Shown here in pieces: positions 37,439 through 43,913 of a stretch of DNA of 64,000 nucleotides. Below the pieces are notes generated by a model that saw only the letters and a program-made list of their open reading frames with translations, was not told where the DNA came from and did not search any database. Location of the stretch: assembly GCF_002288225.1 (NCBI RefSeq), contig NZ_CP016777.1, forward strand, positions 186,001 to 250,000, written 5' to 3'. The position numbers and the translations under genes are program-made. How positions within the stretch are numbered: position 1 is the first letter of the stretch; each line of letters begins with the position of its first letter. This DNA is from Candidatus Planktophila dulcis. GTDB taxonomy: Bacteria; Actinomycetota; Actinomycetes; Nanopelagicales; Nanopelagicaceae.

Positions 37439-38200
37439 ATGTCAGTAACACTCGACAGCAACCAATGGAACCTCGTTTATAACGTATTTTCATTCGGTTT
37501 GATTTCAATGCTCGCATGCACTGTCTATACCTTGGTATCACAGTCCCGCGTGCTTCCTAAGTACCGCAATGCTCTAGTTATGTCATCAATGGTTACATTC
37601 ATTGCTGGCTACCACTACTTCCGAATCTTCAACTCATTCGACGAAGCATCAGAAGGTATGGTCGTAAACGTTTCAGGCGAGCAAGGCGCATTCAACGAGG
37701 CATACCGCTATGTTGACTGGCTTCTTACTGTTCCACTTCTACTCGTAGAAGTTATTGCAGTACTTGCACTTGCTAAAGAAGTTTCAAAGTCACTTATCAT
37801 GCGTCTCGTTCCAGCATCAGCTGCAATGATCGCTCTTGGTTACCCAGGTGAAATTACATCTGACAAGAACACAGCAATCCTTTACGGTGTTCTTTCAACA
37901 ATCCCATTCCTTTACATCCTCTACGTACTATTCGTAGAGCTTGGAAAGTCATTGGAGCGCCAGCCAGCTGGTGTAGCAGAGACAATCGGACGCTTGCGTC
38001 TTCTTCTCATTGCTACATGGGGCGTATACCCAATCTCATACATCCTTGGAATGAACGGCGATCCAACAGCGTCATCATTCGTAGGTGTACAGGTCGGTTA
38101 CACAATCGCAGACGTACTTGCTAAGTGTGTATTCGGTCTAACAATCTTGAAGATCGCTCGCATGAAGTCACACGCTGAAGGCATGGCAGCAGATCACTAA
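37439..38200 (+). CDS. Actinorhodopsin, light-driven proton pump
   Basis: A 253-aa seven-helix microbial rhodopsin. Helix C carries the proton-pump triad D93-T97-E104 (YVDWLLTVPLLLVEV), with Leu101 at the spectral tuning site, predicting green absorption. The retinal Schiff-base Lys is K229 (ADVLAKCVFG), and His59 (GYHYF) can pair with the counterion. By eye alignment, Gly150 occupies the fenestration site used by carotenoid antennas in xanthorhodopsin-like pumps. I chose ATG 37439 because GGAGG lies 8 nt upstream; the frame extends upstream to 37391 without support. No carotenoid or retinal genes are in the window. Confidence 0.96.
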   Translation: MSVTLDSNQWNLVYNVFSFGLISMLACTVYTLVSQSRVLPKYRNALVMSSMVTFIAGYHYFRIFNSFDEASEGMVVNVSGEQGAFNEAYRYVDWLLTVPLLLVEVIAVLALAKEVSKSLIMRLVPASAAMIALGYPGEITSDKNTAILYGVLSTIPFLYILYVLFVELGKSLERQPAGVAETIGRLRLLLIATWGVYPISYILGMNGDPTASSFVGVQVGYTIADVLAKCVFGLTILKIARMKSHAEGMAADH

Positions 38201-38219
38201 TTAACTTAATTAATTAGGG

Positions 38220-38256
38220 AAGGGCGTCGGGAAACCGGCGCCCTTCTGCTTTATCC
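38220..38256 (+). terminator. Terminator hairpin after the actinorhodopsin gene
   Basis: AAGGGCGTCGG (38220-38230) pairs with CCGGCGCCCTT (38235-38245), one G-T wobble, around a GAAA tetraloop. The following T tract is weak (CTGCTTTAT). Confidence 0.8.
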
Positions 38257-38257
38257 T
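38252..38257 (+). promoter_or_regulatory. -10 element for the 83-aa membrane protein gene
   Basis: TATCCT ends 6 nt before the ATG at 38264, directly after the rhodopsin terminator. Confidence 0.45.
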
Positions 38258-38263
38258 CATCTT

Positions 38264-38515
38264 ATGAATATGCAGCGAATCAATAACTTTCGTATGGGCG
38301 GCTACCTACTTCTTGCAGTAGGTCTGATCAATTTGAGATATCAGACAGGTAAGAGCGATGTACTCAATCACAGCCTTATTCTTATAATCCCTGGAGTAAT
38401 TCTGCTCGGTTTAACATTCATCAGCGCTGGAAAGAAATGGCTAAATACAAAAGCCGCCACAGCAATGGTGATTGCATGTGGCGGCCTTCTGTTGATCTAT
38501 AGCTTTATTAATTAA
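38264..38515 (+). CDS. Hypothetical small membrane protein
   Basis: An 83-aa protein with about three hydrophobic segments (MGGYLLLAVGLINL, SLILIIPGVILLGLTFI, AATAMVIACGGLLLIYSFI). No recognised family. Evidence that it is real: a leaderless-type -10 element at the right spacing and good membrane-protein character. Unusually, its 3' third contains a strong hairpin (38453-38485) that looks like the terminator of the convergent metY gene, and its stop overlaps that of metY by 4 nt. Confidence 0.6.
   Translation: MNMQRINNFRMGGYLLLAVGLINLRYQTGKSDVLNHSLILIIPGVILLGLTFISAGKKWLNTKAATAMVIACGGLLLIYSFIN
38453..38485 (-). terminator. Probable metY terminator inside the convergent small gene
   Basis: GCCGCCAC (38453-38460) pairs with GTGGCGGC (38478-38485), and an inner GCAAT/ATTGC pair leaves a 4-nt loop. 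On the minus strand it is followed by TTTTGTATTT, a U-rich tract, 27 nt after the metY stop. Confidence 0.75.
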
Positions 38516-39825
38516 CCTCGAGCTGCTGTAAATCCATCTTCAAGGTCAGCCTTGATATCTTGGATGTTTTCTAATCCAAGACTCAAACGAACGAGACCAG
38601 GTGTAACACCAGCTTCAAGTTGCTCAGCTGGTGATAGCTGTGAGTGTGTTGTTGTTGCTGGGTGAATTACCAGTGATCGAACATCACCAATATTTGCAAC
38701 GTGGCTAAAGAGTTTGAGTGATTCAACAAACTTCTTTCCAGCTTCAACCCCACCCTTGAGTTCAAAGGAGAGAACAGCGCCTGGTCCCTTAGGTGCGTAC
38801 TTGGCAGCAAGTGCGTTCCATGGGGATGACTTAAGTGCTGCGTAGTTGACCTTTTCAACATCTGGATGTGCCTCTAACCATGTTGCAACTGCCTTGGCAT
38901 TTTCAATATGGCGATCCATGCGAAGTGAGAGAGTCTCAAGACCTTGTGCAAGTAACCATGCGTTAAATGGTGAAACCGCGGCTCCGATATCACGGAGAAG
39001 TTGCAAACGAATCTTGAAGATGTAAGAAAGGTTTGCACCGAAGGCTGAACCAACGCCGAGAGCCTGTGAGAAGACAAGACCGTGATAGCTAGGGTCTGGC
39101 TTGTTAAATCCTGGGAAGCGATCTTGGTGCTGGGCGTAGTCGAACTTTCCAGCATCGATGATTGCACCAACAACAGCATTGCCATGGCCAGAGAGGAACT
39201 TAGTCGCTGAGTGAACAACAACATCTGCACCGAAATCAATTGGCTTGATTAGGTATGGTGTTGCAACAGTATTGTCCACAATAAGTGGAACGCCGACTGA
39301 GTGAGCAACATCTGCGATTGCCTTAATATCCAAAATTTCATTCTTTGGATTTGCAATAGTCTCACCAAAGAATGCCTTGGTATTTGGCTTTACAGCTTTC
39401 TTCCATGATTCTGGGTTATTAGGATCATCAACGAAAGTTACTTCAATGCCAAACTTAGGTAGCGTGTAGTGGAACAAGTTATATGTGCCGCCATAGAGGC
39501 TTGGGCTTGAAACAATATGATCGCCAGCTTCAGCAACATTCATGACTGCAAATGTTGTTGCAGCAGAGCCTGATGCAAGAAGGAGTGCGGCAACGCCACC
39601 TTCAAGGGCAGCAAGACGTTGCTCAACTGCATCCTGAGTTGGGTTCATAATGCGCGTGTAGATATTGCCTAGTTCGGCAAGACCAAAGAGATTTGCCGCG
39701 TGAGTTGTATCGCGGAATTGATAAGCAGTTGTTTGATACAACGGAAGTGCGCGTGCACCTGTTGTTGGATCTGCAGTCTGCCCTGCATGAATTTGCAGAG
39801 TCTCGAAGGACCAATTGCTAGACAT
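38512..39825 (-). CDS. metY: O-acetylhomoserine aminocarboxypropyltransferase (O-acetylhomoserine sulfhydrylase)
   Basis: A 437-aa Cys/Met-metabolism PLP enzyme that makes homocysteine from O-acetylhomoserine and sulfide. The PLP Lys is in VVHSATKFLSGHGN; other marks are SGSAATTFAVMNVAEAGD and IVDNTVATPYL. I chose ATG 39825, with GGAG 6 nt upstream, over the frame start at 39837. The leader carries a SAM-IV riboswitch, so expression should fall when S-adenosylmethionine is plentiful. metX is not in the window. Confidence 0.95.
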   Translation of the reverse strand: MSSNWSFETLQIHAGQTADPTTGARALPLYQTTAYQFRDTTHAANLFGLAELGNIYTRIMNPTQDAVEQRLAALEGGVAALLLASGSAATTFAVMNVAEAGDHIVSSPSLYGGTYNLFHYTLPKFGIEVTFVDDPNNPESWKKAVKPNTKAFFGETIANPKNEILDIKAIADVAHSVGVPLIVDNTVATPYLIKPIDFGADVVVHSATKFLSGHGNAVVGAIIDAGKFDYAQHQDRFPGFNKPDPSYHGLVFSQALGVGSAFGANLSYIFKIRLQLLRDIGAAVSPFNAWLLAQGLETLSLRMDRHIENAKAVATWLEAHPDVEKVNYAALKSSPWNALAAKYAPKGPGAVLSFELKGGVEAGKKFVESLKLFSHVANIGDVRSLVIHPATTTHSQLSPAEQLEAGVTPGLVRLSLGLENIQDIKADLEDGFTAARG

Positions 39826-39847
39826 GTATTTCTCCATCGCAGTAGGT

Positions 39848-39908
39848 GTCAGTTATCAGCAAGAGCGATGTATTCAGCTTTGAAATTCGCACTTGCCAGC
39901 TAACTGAC
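39848..39908 (-). other. Candidate expression-platform hairpin downstream of the SAM-IV aptamer
   Basis: GTCAGTTA and TAACTGAC (positions 39901-39908 and 39848-39855) are perfectly complementary, and inner segments GCAAG/CTTGC and GCGA/TCGC extend the stem. The 3' arm ends 12 nt before the metY ribosome-binding site. No U tract follows, which argues for translational rather than transcriptional control. Confidence 0.5.
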
Positions 39909-39990
39909 CTGTTCGTCACCCGGAGCACCCCACCGCGGTGGAGGGTTGCCGTCTACTGAGCCGGGGCTAATACGTAGAACTCGTGAACGT
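39880..39990 (-). ncRNA. SAM-IV riboswitch upstream of metY
   Basis: On the minus strand the leader shows the SAM-IV core: an outer stem GTTC/GAAC (39985-39988 with 39911-39914), the TCACGAG segment, GCCCCGGCT, the GGCAACCCTCC SAM-pocket strand shared with SAM-I, the CCGCGGTGGGGTGC segment, and the closing CCGGGTGA. This arrangement is characteristic of the actinobacterial SAM-IV class, which normally regulates methionine and sulfur genes. Its position directly before metY fits. Confidence 0.92.
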
Positions 39991-40061
39991 GGGAGATATT
40001 AACTGGAAGAAATTAAAATGAAAAATCGCCTATCAATCTTCTTTGCAAGTTACTTGCAAGA

Positions 40062-40394
40062 TCACTTTCTAAAGGAGAGATCGGCCTTTTTCATTGCTGT
40101 TGTGAGGATTCGAATGGCGTTTGGGCCCATGCCATGTAAATCCTTGATGGCATCTAGAGATACCTTGCGTAAGTCACTGAGCTTGTAATAGCCCTCATCA
40201 ATGAGTGCTCTGCGTGCAGGAGCAGCAAGGCCTAGTTCGCGCCATGGCCCATCGACGCTGGCATATGCATCTAGATCTACTTCGCCCCGAGTTACTTCAC
40301 ATTGAGATGCCACTCGGGCAGCTTTACGAGCGGCTGCAGCGCGCATGGCTTCGCCACGTAACTTCTTTATCTTTGCTGGAGATTGCTTTGCCAT
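40062..40394 (-). CDS. Small helix-hairpin-helix protein (RpoA-CTD-like fold)
   Basis: A 110-aa protein. The N-terminal third is strongly basic (MAKQSPAKIKKLRGEAMRAAAARKAARVA). The C-terminal two thirds, LGLAAPARRALIDEGYYKLSDLRKVSLDAIKDLHGMGPNAIRILTTAM, match the double helix-hairpin-helix pattern of RNA polymerase alpha C-terminal-like DNA-binding domains, with the hairpin HGMGPNA. Probably nucleic-acid binding; the exact role is unknown. It sits between the SAM-IV leader and tRNA-Leu. Confidence 0.7.
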   Translation of the reverse strand: MAKQSPAKIKKLRGEAMRAAAARKAARVASQCEVTRGEVDLDAYASVDGPWRELGLAAPARRALIDEGYYKLSDLRKVSLDAIKDLHGMGPNAIRILTTAMKKADLSFRK

Positions 40395-40417
40395 GGGGCA
40401 ATTAAATCAACAGTTGA

Positions 40418-40499
40418 TGGTGCGGGAGGCGGGACTTGAACCCGCACGCCGGAGCACAAGTTCCTAAGACTTGCGTGTCTGCCATTTCACCACTCCCGC
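40418..40499 (-). tRNA. tRNA-Leu (anticodon UAG)
   Basis: An 82-nt class II tRNA with encoded CCA. The acceptor stem pairs GCGGGAG with CTCCCGC, the anticodon stem-loop is CAAGT-CTTAGGA-ACTTG (anticodon TAG), a short variable arm follows, and the T-arm is GCGGG-TTCAAGT-CCCGC. Confidence 0.95.
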
Positions 40500-40559
40500 T
40501 GGAGTTGCATGCGAAAGGTTACGCGCCTTTGGCTGATGCAACAAATCCGTGCCTATTGT

Positions 40560-41783
40560 TTAGTTTGTTAGCGCTCCACGACGAGAAATCGCATCAACGC
40601 CAGCTGAGACCAAGAGAACAGCACCGGTTACTAGGTATTGAATTCCTGCACCATATCCAAGAAGTCCCATACCGTTATCAATGACAGCCACAACAAGCCC
40701 TCCGAGGATTGCATCGCGCATGCGGCCCTTACCGCCAAAGAGTGAAACTCCACCGATGACAGCAGCGCCCACTGCATAGAGAAGTGTTGAAGATCCACCG
40801 GTAGATGGCGAAATCGAGTTCATGCGAGATGCAAAGAGCATTCCAGCAACTGCAGCAAGTGCTGAGCAGAGTACGAATGCAATCGTGCGAACGCGCTTTA
40901 CATTGATACCTGCGCGACGCGCCGCTTCGGCATTTCCACCGACTGCATAGATGTGGCGACCAAAAGCTGTCCTAGATAGCAAGAATGTGCCAGCAATAAG
41001 GATGACAAGAATTAGTGGTGCAACGATAGGAACACCTTTAGTGCTATTGGTTGCAGAGAGTCCACGCTCTTGATTGAGTTGATAGACAGCACCACCTGTG
41101 ATGATCAACAGGGCAATTGTTTTCATCGCCCAAAGTTGTGTCAGTTCCACGACAAGACCTGCCTTGCGGCGAGAGTTGATGCGACTGAGTCCACCCAAGA
41201 CATAAGCAGCAGATGAAACTGCCCAGAGGATCCACCCTTGCATCGGTGTCATGTTGCTATTTTCAACAGCCAAAATAGTTTTATCTGCAATAGGAATGGT
41301 TCCACCTTCACCTGCGAGCAAGAGAAGGACGCCTTGGAATGCCAAGAATGCTGCGAGTGTGACAACGAATGAAGGAATACCTAGCCTGGATACGAGCGTT
41401 CCGATAAGAACTCCGAGAAGTGCACCGACAGCAATACTTGCTCCGAGTGCTGTGTACCAGCTCCAACCTTCATTAGTGACAAGAAGAACGAGAACAGCGC
41501 CGCACACACCTGATGCGTAACCAGCCGAAAGATCGATTTCACCGAGAAGGAGAACGAAGACAAGACCCATGGCAATAACCATTACTGGGGCTGCTTGGGT
41601 GAGTAGGTTTGCAAAGTTGCGGTTGGTGAGGAAGAACTCAGACATCGCACCAAATACTGCAATGAGTGAGATCAATCCAAGGACTGCAGGTAGAGAACCG
41701 ATATCTCCTGATTTAACGCGCGATAGGTAGTTAGAGGTTGCTCCCTTGAGGGTTTCCTTCTCTAAAGTTGCCTGAGTACTCAT
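40560..41783 (-). CDS. Sugar ABC transporter permease (CUT2 family, XylH/RbsC-like)
   Basis: A 407-aa permease with at least ten helices and the BPD_transp_2 form: FANLLTQAAPVMVIAMGLVFVLLLGEIDLSAGYASGV, RLGIPSFVVTLAAFLAFQGVLLLL and GINVKRVRTIAFVLCSALAAVAGMLFASRM. XylH-like D-xylose transporters match best in length, but sugar specificity cannot be fixed from sequence. It overlaps the ATPase gene by one base in a binding protein-ATPase-permease operon. Confidence 0.9.
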   Translation of the reverse strand: MSTQATLEKETLKGATSNYLSRVKSGDIGSLPAVLGLISLIAVFGAMSEFFLTNRNFANLLTQAAPVMVIAMGLVFVLLLGEIDLSAGYASGVCGAVLVLLVTNEGWSWYTALGASIAVGALLGVLIGTLVSRLGIPSFVVTLAAFLAFQGVLLLLAGEGGTIPIADKTILAVENSNMTPMQGWILWAVSSAAYVLGGLSRINSRRKAGLVVELTQLWAMKTIALLIITGGAVYQLNQERGLSATNSTKGVPIVAPLILVILIAGTFLLSRTAFGRHIYAVGGNAEAARRAGINVKRVRTIAFVLCSALAAVAGMLFASRMNSISPSTGGSSTLLYAVGAAVIGGVSLFGGKGRMRDAILGGLVVAVIDNGMGLLGYGAGIQYLVTGAVLLVSAGVDAISRRGALTN

Positions 41784-42532
41784 TACTTTGTGACTCCTTC
41801 AGATTTACCAGTCGTAATCAGTTCGATGACCTGGTTAGTGGTGACATCTGATTTCTTAACCTGTGCCGCCATATTTCCAAGGTAAAGGGCTGCGATGTTA
41901 TCTGCGACTTGGAAGATATCAATGAGGTTGTGGCTAATCAGAACAACTGCAAGGCCCTTATCTGCAAGGCGGCGAACAAGATTGAGAACTTGTTCTGTTT
42001 GAGCAACACCGAGTGCTGCCGTTGGCTCATCTAGGACAACAACCTTTGAATTCCAGAGAACTGCTCGAGCGATTGCAACTGTCTGTCGCTGACCACCAGA
42101 GAGTGATGAAACTGTCTGGCGAATCGACTTCACTGTTCGCACATTGAGACCATCGAGAGTCTTTCGAGCAAGTGACTCCATCGAAGTTTCGTTAAGGGTG
42201 ATGCCCTTCTTCTCTTCTCTGCCAAGGAACATATTGTGAACAATGTCGAGGTTGTCGCAGAGAGCAAGATCTTGATACACGATTTCAATACCGAGCGCAG
42301 TAGCAGCTCTAGGTCCATCGATGGTGACGTTCTTTCCTTCAAAGAGGAACTCGCCACTTTCTGGCGTGTAGATACCAGCAATACATTTAATGAGAGTTGA
42401 TTTACCTGCACCGTTATCGCCAACAAGTGCTGTGACCTGTCCTGGGTAGACATTGAAGTTAACATCTTTTAAAACATGGACTGGACCAAAGGATTTATTG
42501 ATTCCCTTGAGCGATAGCAACGGTGTGCTCAT
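41783..42532 (-). CDS. Sugar ABC transporter ATP-binding protein (single nucleotide-binding domain)
   Basis: A 249-aa ABC ATPase. Walker A GDNGAGKST (about residues 38-46), signature SLSGGQRQTVAIARA, Walker B VVVLDEPTAALG and the H-loop LISHN are intact. CUT2 sugar importers normally use a double-length ATPase of about 500 aa (RbsA, XylG); this one is a single domain and would work as a homodimer. It lies 113 nt after the binding-protein gene, past a strong hairpin. Confidence 0.92.
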   Translation of the reverse strand: MSTPLLSLKGINKSFGPVHVLKDVNFNVYPGQVTALVGDNGAGKSTLIKCIAGIYTPESGEFLFEGKNVTIDGPRAATALGIEIVYQDLALCDNLDIVHNMFLGREEKKGITLNETSMESLARKTLDGLNVRTVKSIRQTVSSLSGGQRQTVAIARAVLWNSKVVVLDEPTAALGVAQTEQVLNLVRRLADKGLAVVLISHNLIDIFQVADNIAALYLGNMAAQVKKSDVTTNQVIELITTGKSEGVTK

Positions 42533-42575
42533 GAGCGCCTCTCGATATACGGGTGAAAGATACTTTCTTATCCTA

Positions 42576-42627
42576 CTAATGCGAATCCGGCCCGAGGAAA
42601 TCCTCGGACCGGATTCTTAAGCATTAG
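42576..42627 (-). other. Strong intercistronic hairpin between binding-protein and ATPase genes
   Basis: GAATCCGG (42583-42590) pairs with CCGGATTC (42609-42616), and CCGAGG with CCTCGG around a 4-nt loop. Outer CTAATGC and GCATTAG extend it. There is no U tract on the minus strand, so it is more likely an mRNA-stabilising or attenuating element than a full terminator. Confidence 0.8.
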
Positions 42628-42645
42628 CTTAGGTAATCTAATGAA

Positions 42646-43722
42646 TTAGATACCGTTTGCCTTACAAACTGCTTCTGTTGCAATCTTACAAACAGCTGCA
42701 CGTGTCTGGAAGCCATCAGCGATGACAACCTTGACGTTAGCCTTTGTGATTCCAACTGGAACAAGAAGAACTGATGGAACATCACGCTTTCCATCGTTTG
42801 TCTTGCCCTTAGCTGTTGTGACCTTTGTGCCCTTTACCAATGCAACTGCAAGTGTTGCTGTTGCGTTAGCTTGTGCCTTGATGCCCTTGTAAACAGTGTT
42901 TGAAAGGTCACCAGTAAGGATTGCTGCAAGTCCGTCTGCTGTTGCATCCTGACCTGATACGCATACCTTGCCGTTAAGACCGTTCTTCTTAAGAACTGCA
43001 ACTGCTGCAAGTCCAAGACCTTCGTTAGCTGATACAACTGCATCAAGCTTTCCGCCTGCCTTTGTGAGCTGCTGTTCGAAGATAACTCCACCCTTAGCGT
43101 TGTCCCAGTCTGGAACAGCCTGATCGTCAACGAGCTTGTAAGCACCTGACTTGATCATTGGGCGAAGAACAGAGTCGTAACCCTGCTTGAAGAGTGTTGC
43201 GTTGTTATCTGTTGGTGAACCGTTCAAGTAAACGATTGAAGCTGACTTCTTGCCAGCCTTATCGAGACATGACTTGATGCCTTGTCCTTGAAGCTTTCCA
43301 ACTGCAACGTTATCGAATGAAACGTAATATGAAGCTGATCCTGCAAGTGTTAGACGATCGTAATCGATTGTCTTAACGCCAGACTTTGCAGCCTTAGCTT
43401 GGATTGCAGCTGTTGATGGTGAATCAAGTCCAGCCATGATCAAGACCTTGACGCCCTTAGCGAGCATCTGATCTGCGATTGTTGCGAACTTCGCCTTATC
43501 GCCATTTGCATTCTGAATGTCAGCTGTTACGCCAGCCTTCTTAAATGCAGCAGCAAGGAAGACGCGGTCAGCAGTTTCCCAGCGAGCTGATGAAGCAGCA
43601 TCAGGAAGGATTACGCCAACCTGTGCGCCAGCAGCTGAAGCTGATGATGCTGAAACGAAGCCTGTGAGTGCAAGAGCAGCTGATGCAATGACCGCTGCTA
43701 CTGCGTTACGACGCTTTGTCAT
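42646..43722 (-). CDS. Sugar ABC transporter substrate-binding protein (XylF-like, CUT2)
   Basis: A 358-aa secreted periplasmic-binding-protein type 1. From ATG 43722 it has a signal peptide (MTKRRNAVAAVIASAALALTGFVSASSASA), no lipobox Cys being seen; then VGVILPDAASSARWETADRVFL, IDYDRLTLAGSASYYVSFDN and VSANEGLGLAAVAVLKKNGL. The segment TIDYDRL resembles D-xylose-binding XylF. The longer frame to 43773 is unlikely because it would put a 17-residue polar extension before the signal peptide. A 16-bp palindrome overlaps the ribosome-binding region. Confidence 0.9.
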   Translation of the reverse strand: MTKRRNAVAAVIASAALALTGFVSASSASAAGAQVGVILPDAASSARWETADRVFLAAAFKKAGVTADIQNANGDKAKFATIADQMLAKGVKVLIMAGLDSPSTAAIQAKAAKSGVKTIDYDRLTLAGSASYYVSFDNVAVGKLQGQGIKSCLDKAGKKSASIVYLNGSPTDNNATLFKQGYDSVLRPMIKSGAYKLVDDQAVPDWDNAKGGVIFEQQLTKAGGKLDAVVSANEGLGLAAVAVLKKNGLNGKVCVSGQDATADGLAAILTGDLSNTVYKGIKAQANATATLAVALVKGTKVTTAKGKTNDGKRDVPSVLLVPVGITKANVKVVIADGFQTRAAVCKIATEAVCKANGI

Positions 43723-43731
43723 GTATGTAGT

Positions 43732-43747
43732 GACCTTTCGAAAAGTC
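43732..43747. promoter_or_regulatory. Candidate operator palindrome before the sugar-binding-protein gene
   Basis: GACCTTTCGAAAAGTC is a 16-bp near-perfect palindrome (one mismatched pair) with a central CG, a form typical of LacI-family operators. It lies 9 bp upstream of the ATG at 43722 and overlaps the AAAGG ribosome-binding site. Confidence 0.5.
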
Positions 43748-43901
43748 GAAAACCCAGAAAGAAGATTTTTCATTCCTGTTTATGGTCTGCGACGGGTGAG
43801 GTAAAGGTATAAGCCAGCTGAGTGCAAAAGATACGGATATGGGCTAACGATTTGGTAACGCTTATCAGCTATATGGGCGACCTCACCTAAGCGTGAACGG
43901 G

Positions 43902-43907
43902 TAACCT
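43902..43907 (+). promoter_or_regulatory. -10 element for leaderless argS mRNA
   Basis: TAACCT ends 6 nt before the argS ATG. Confidence 0.6.
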
Positions 43908-43913
43908 TGCTCC

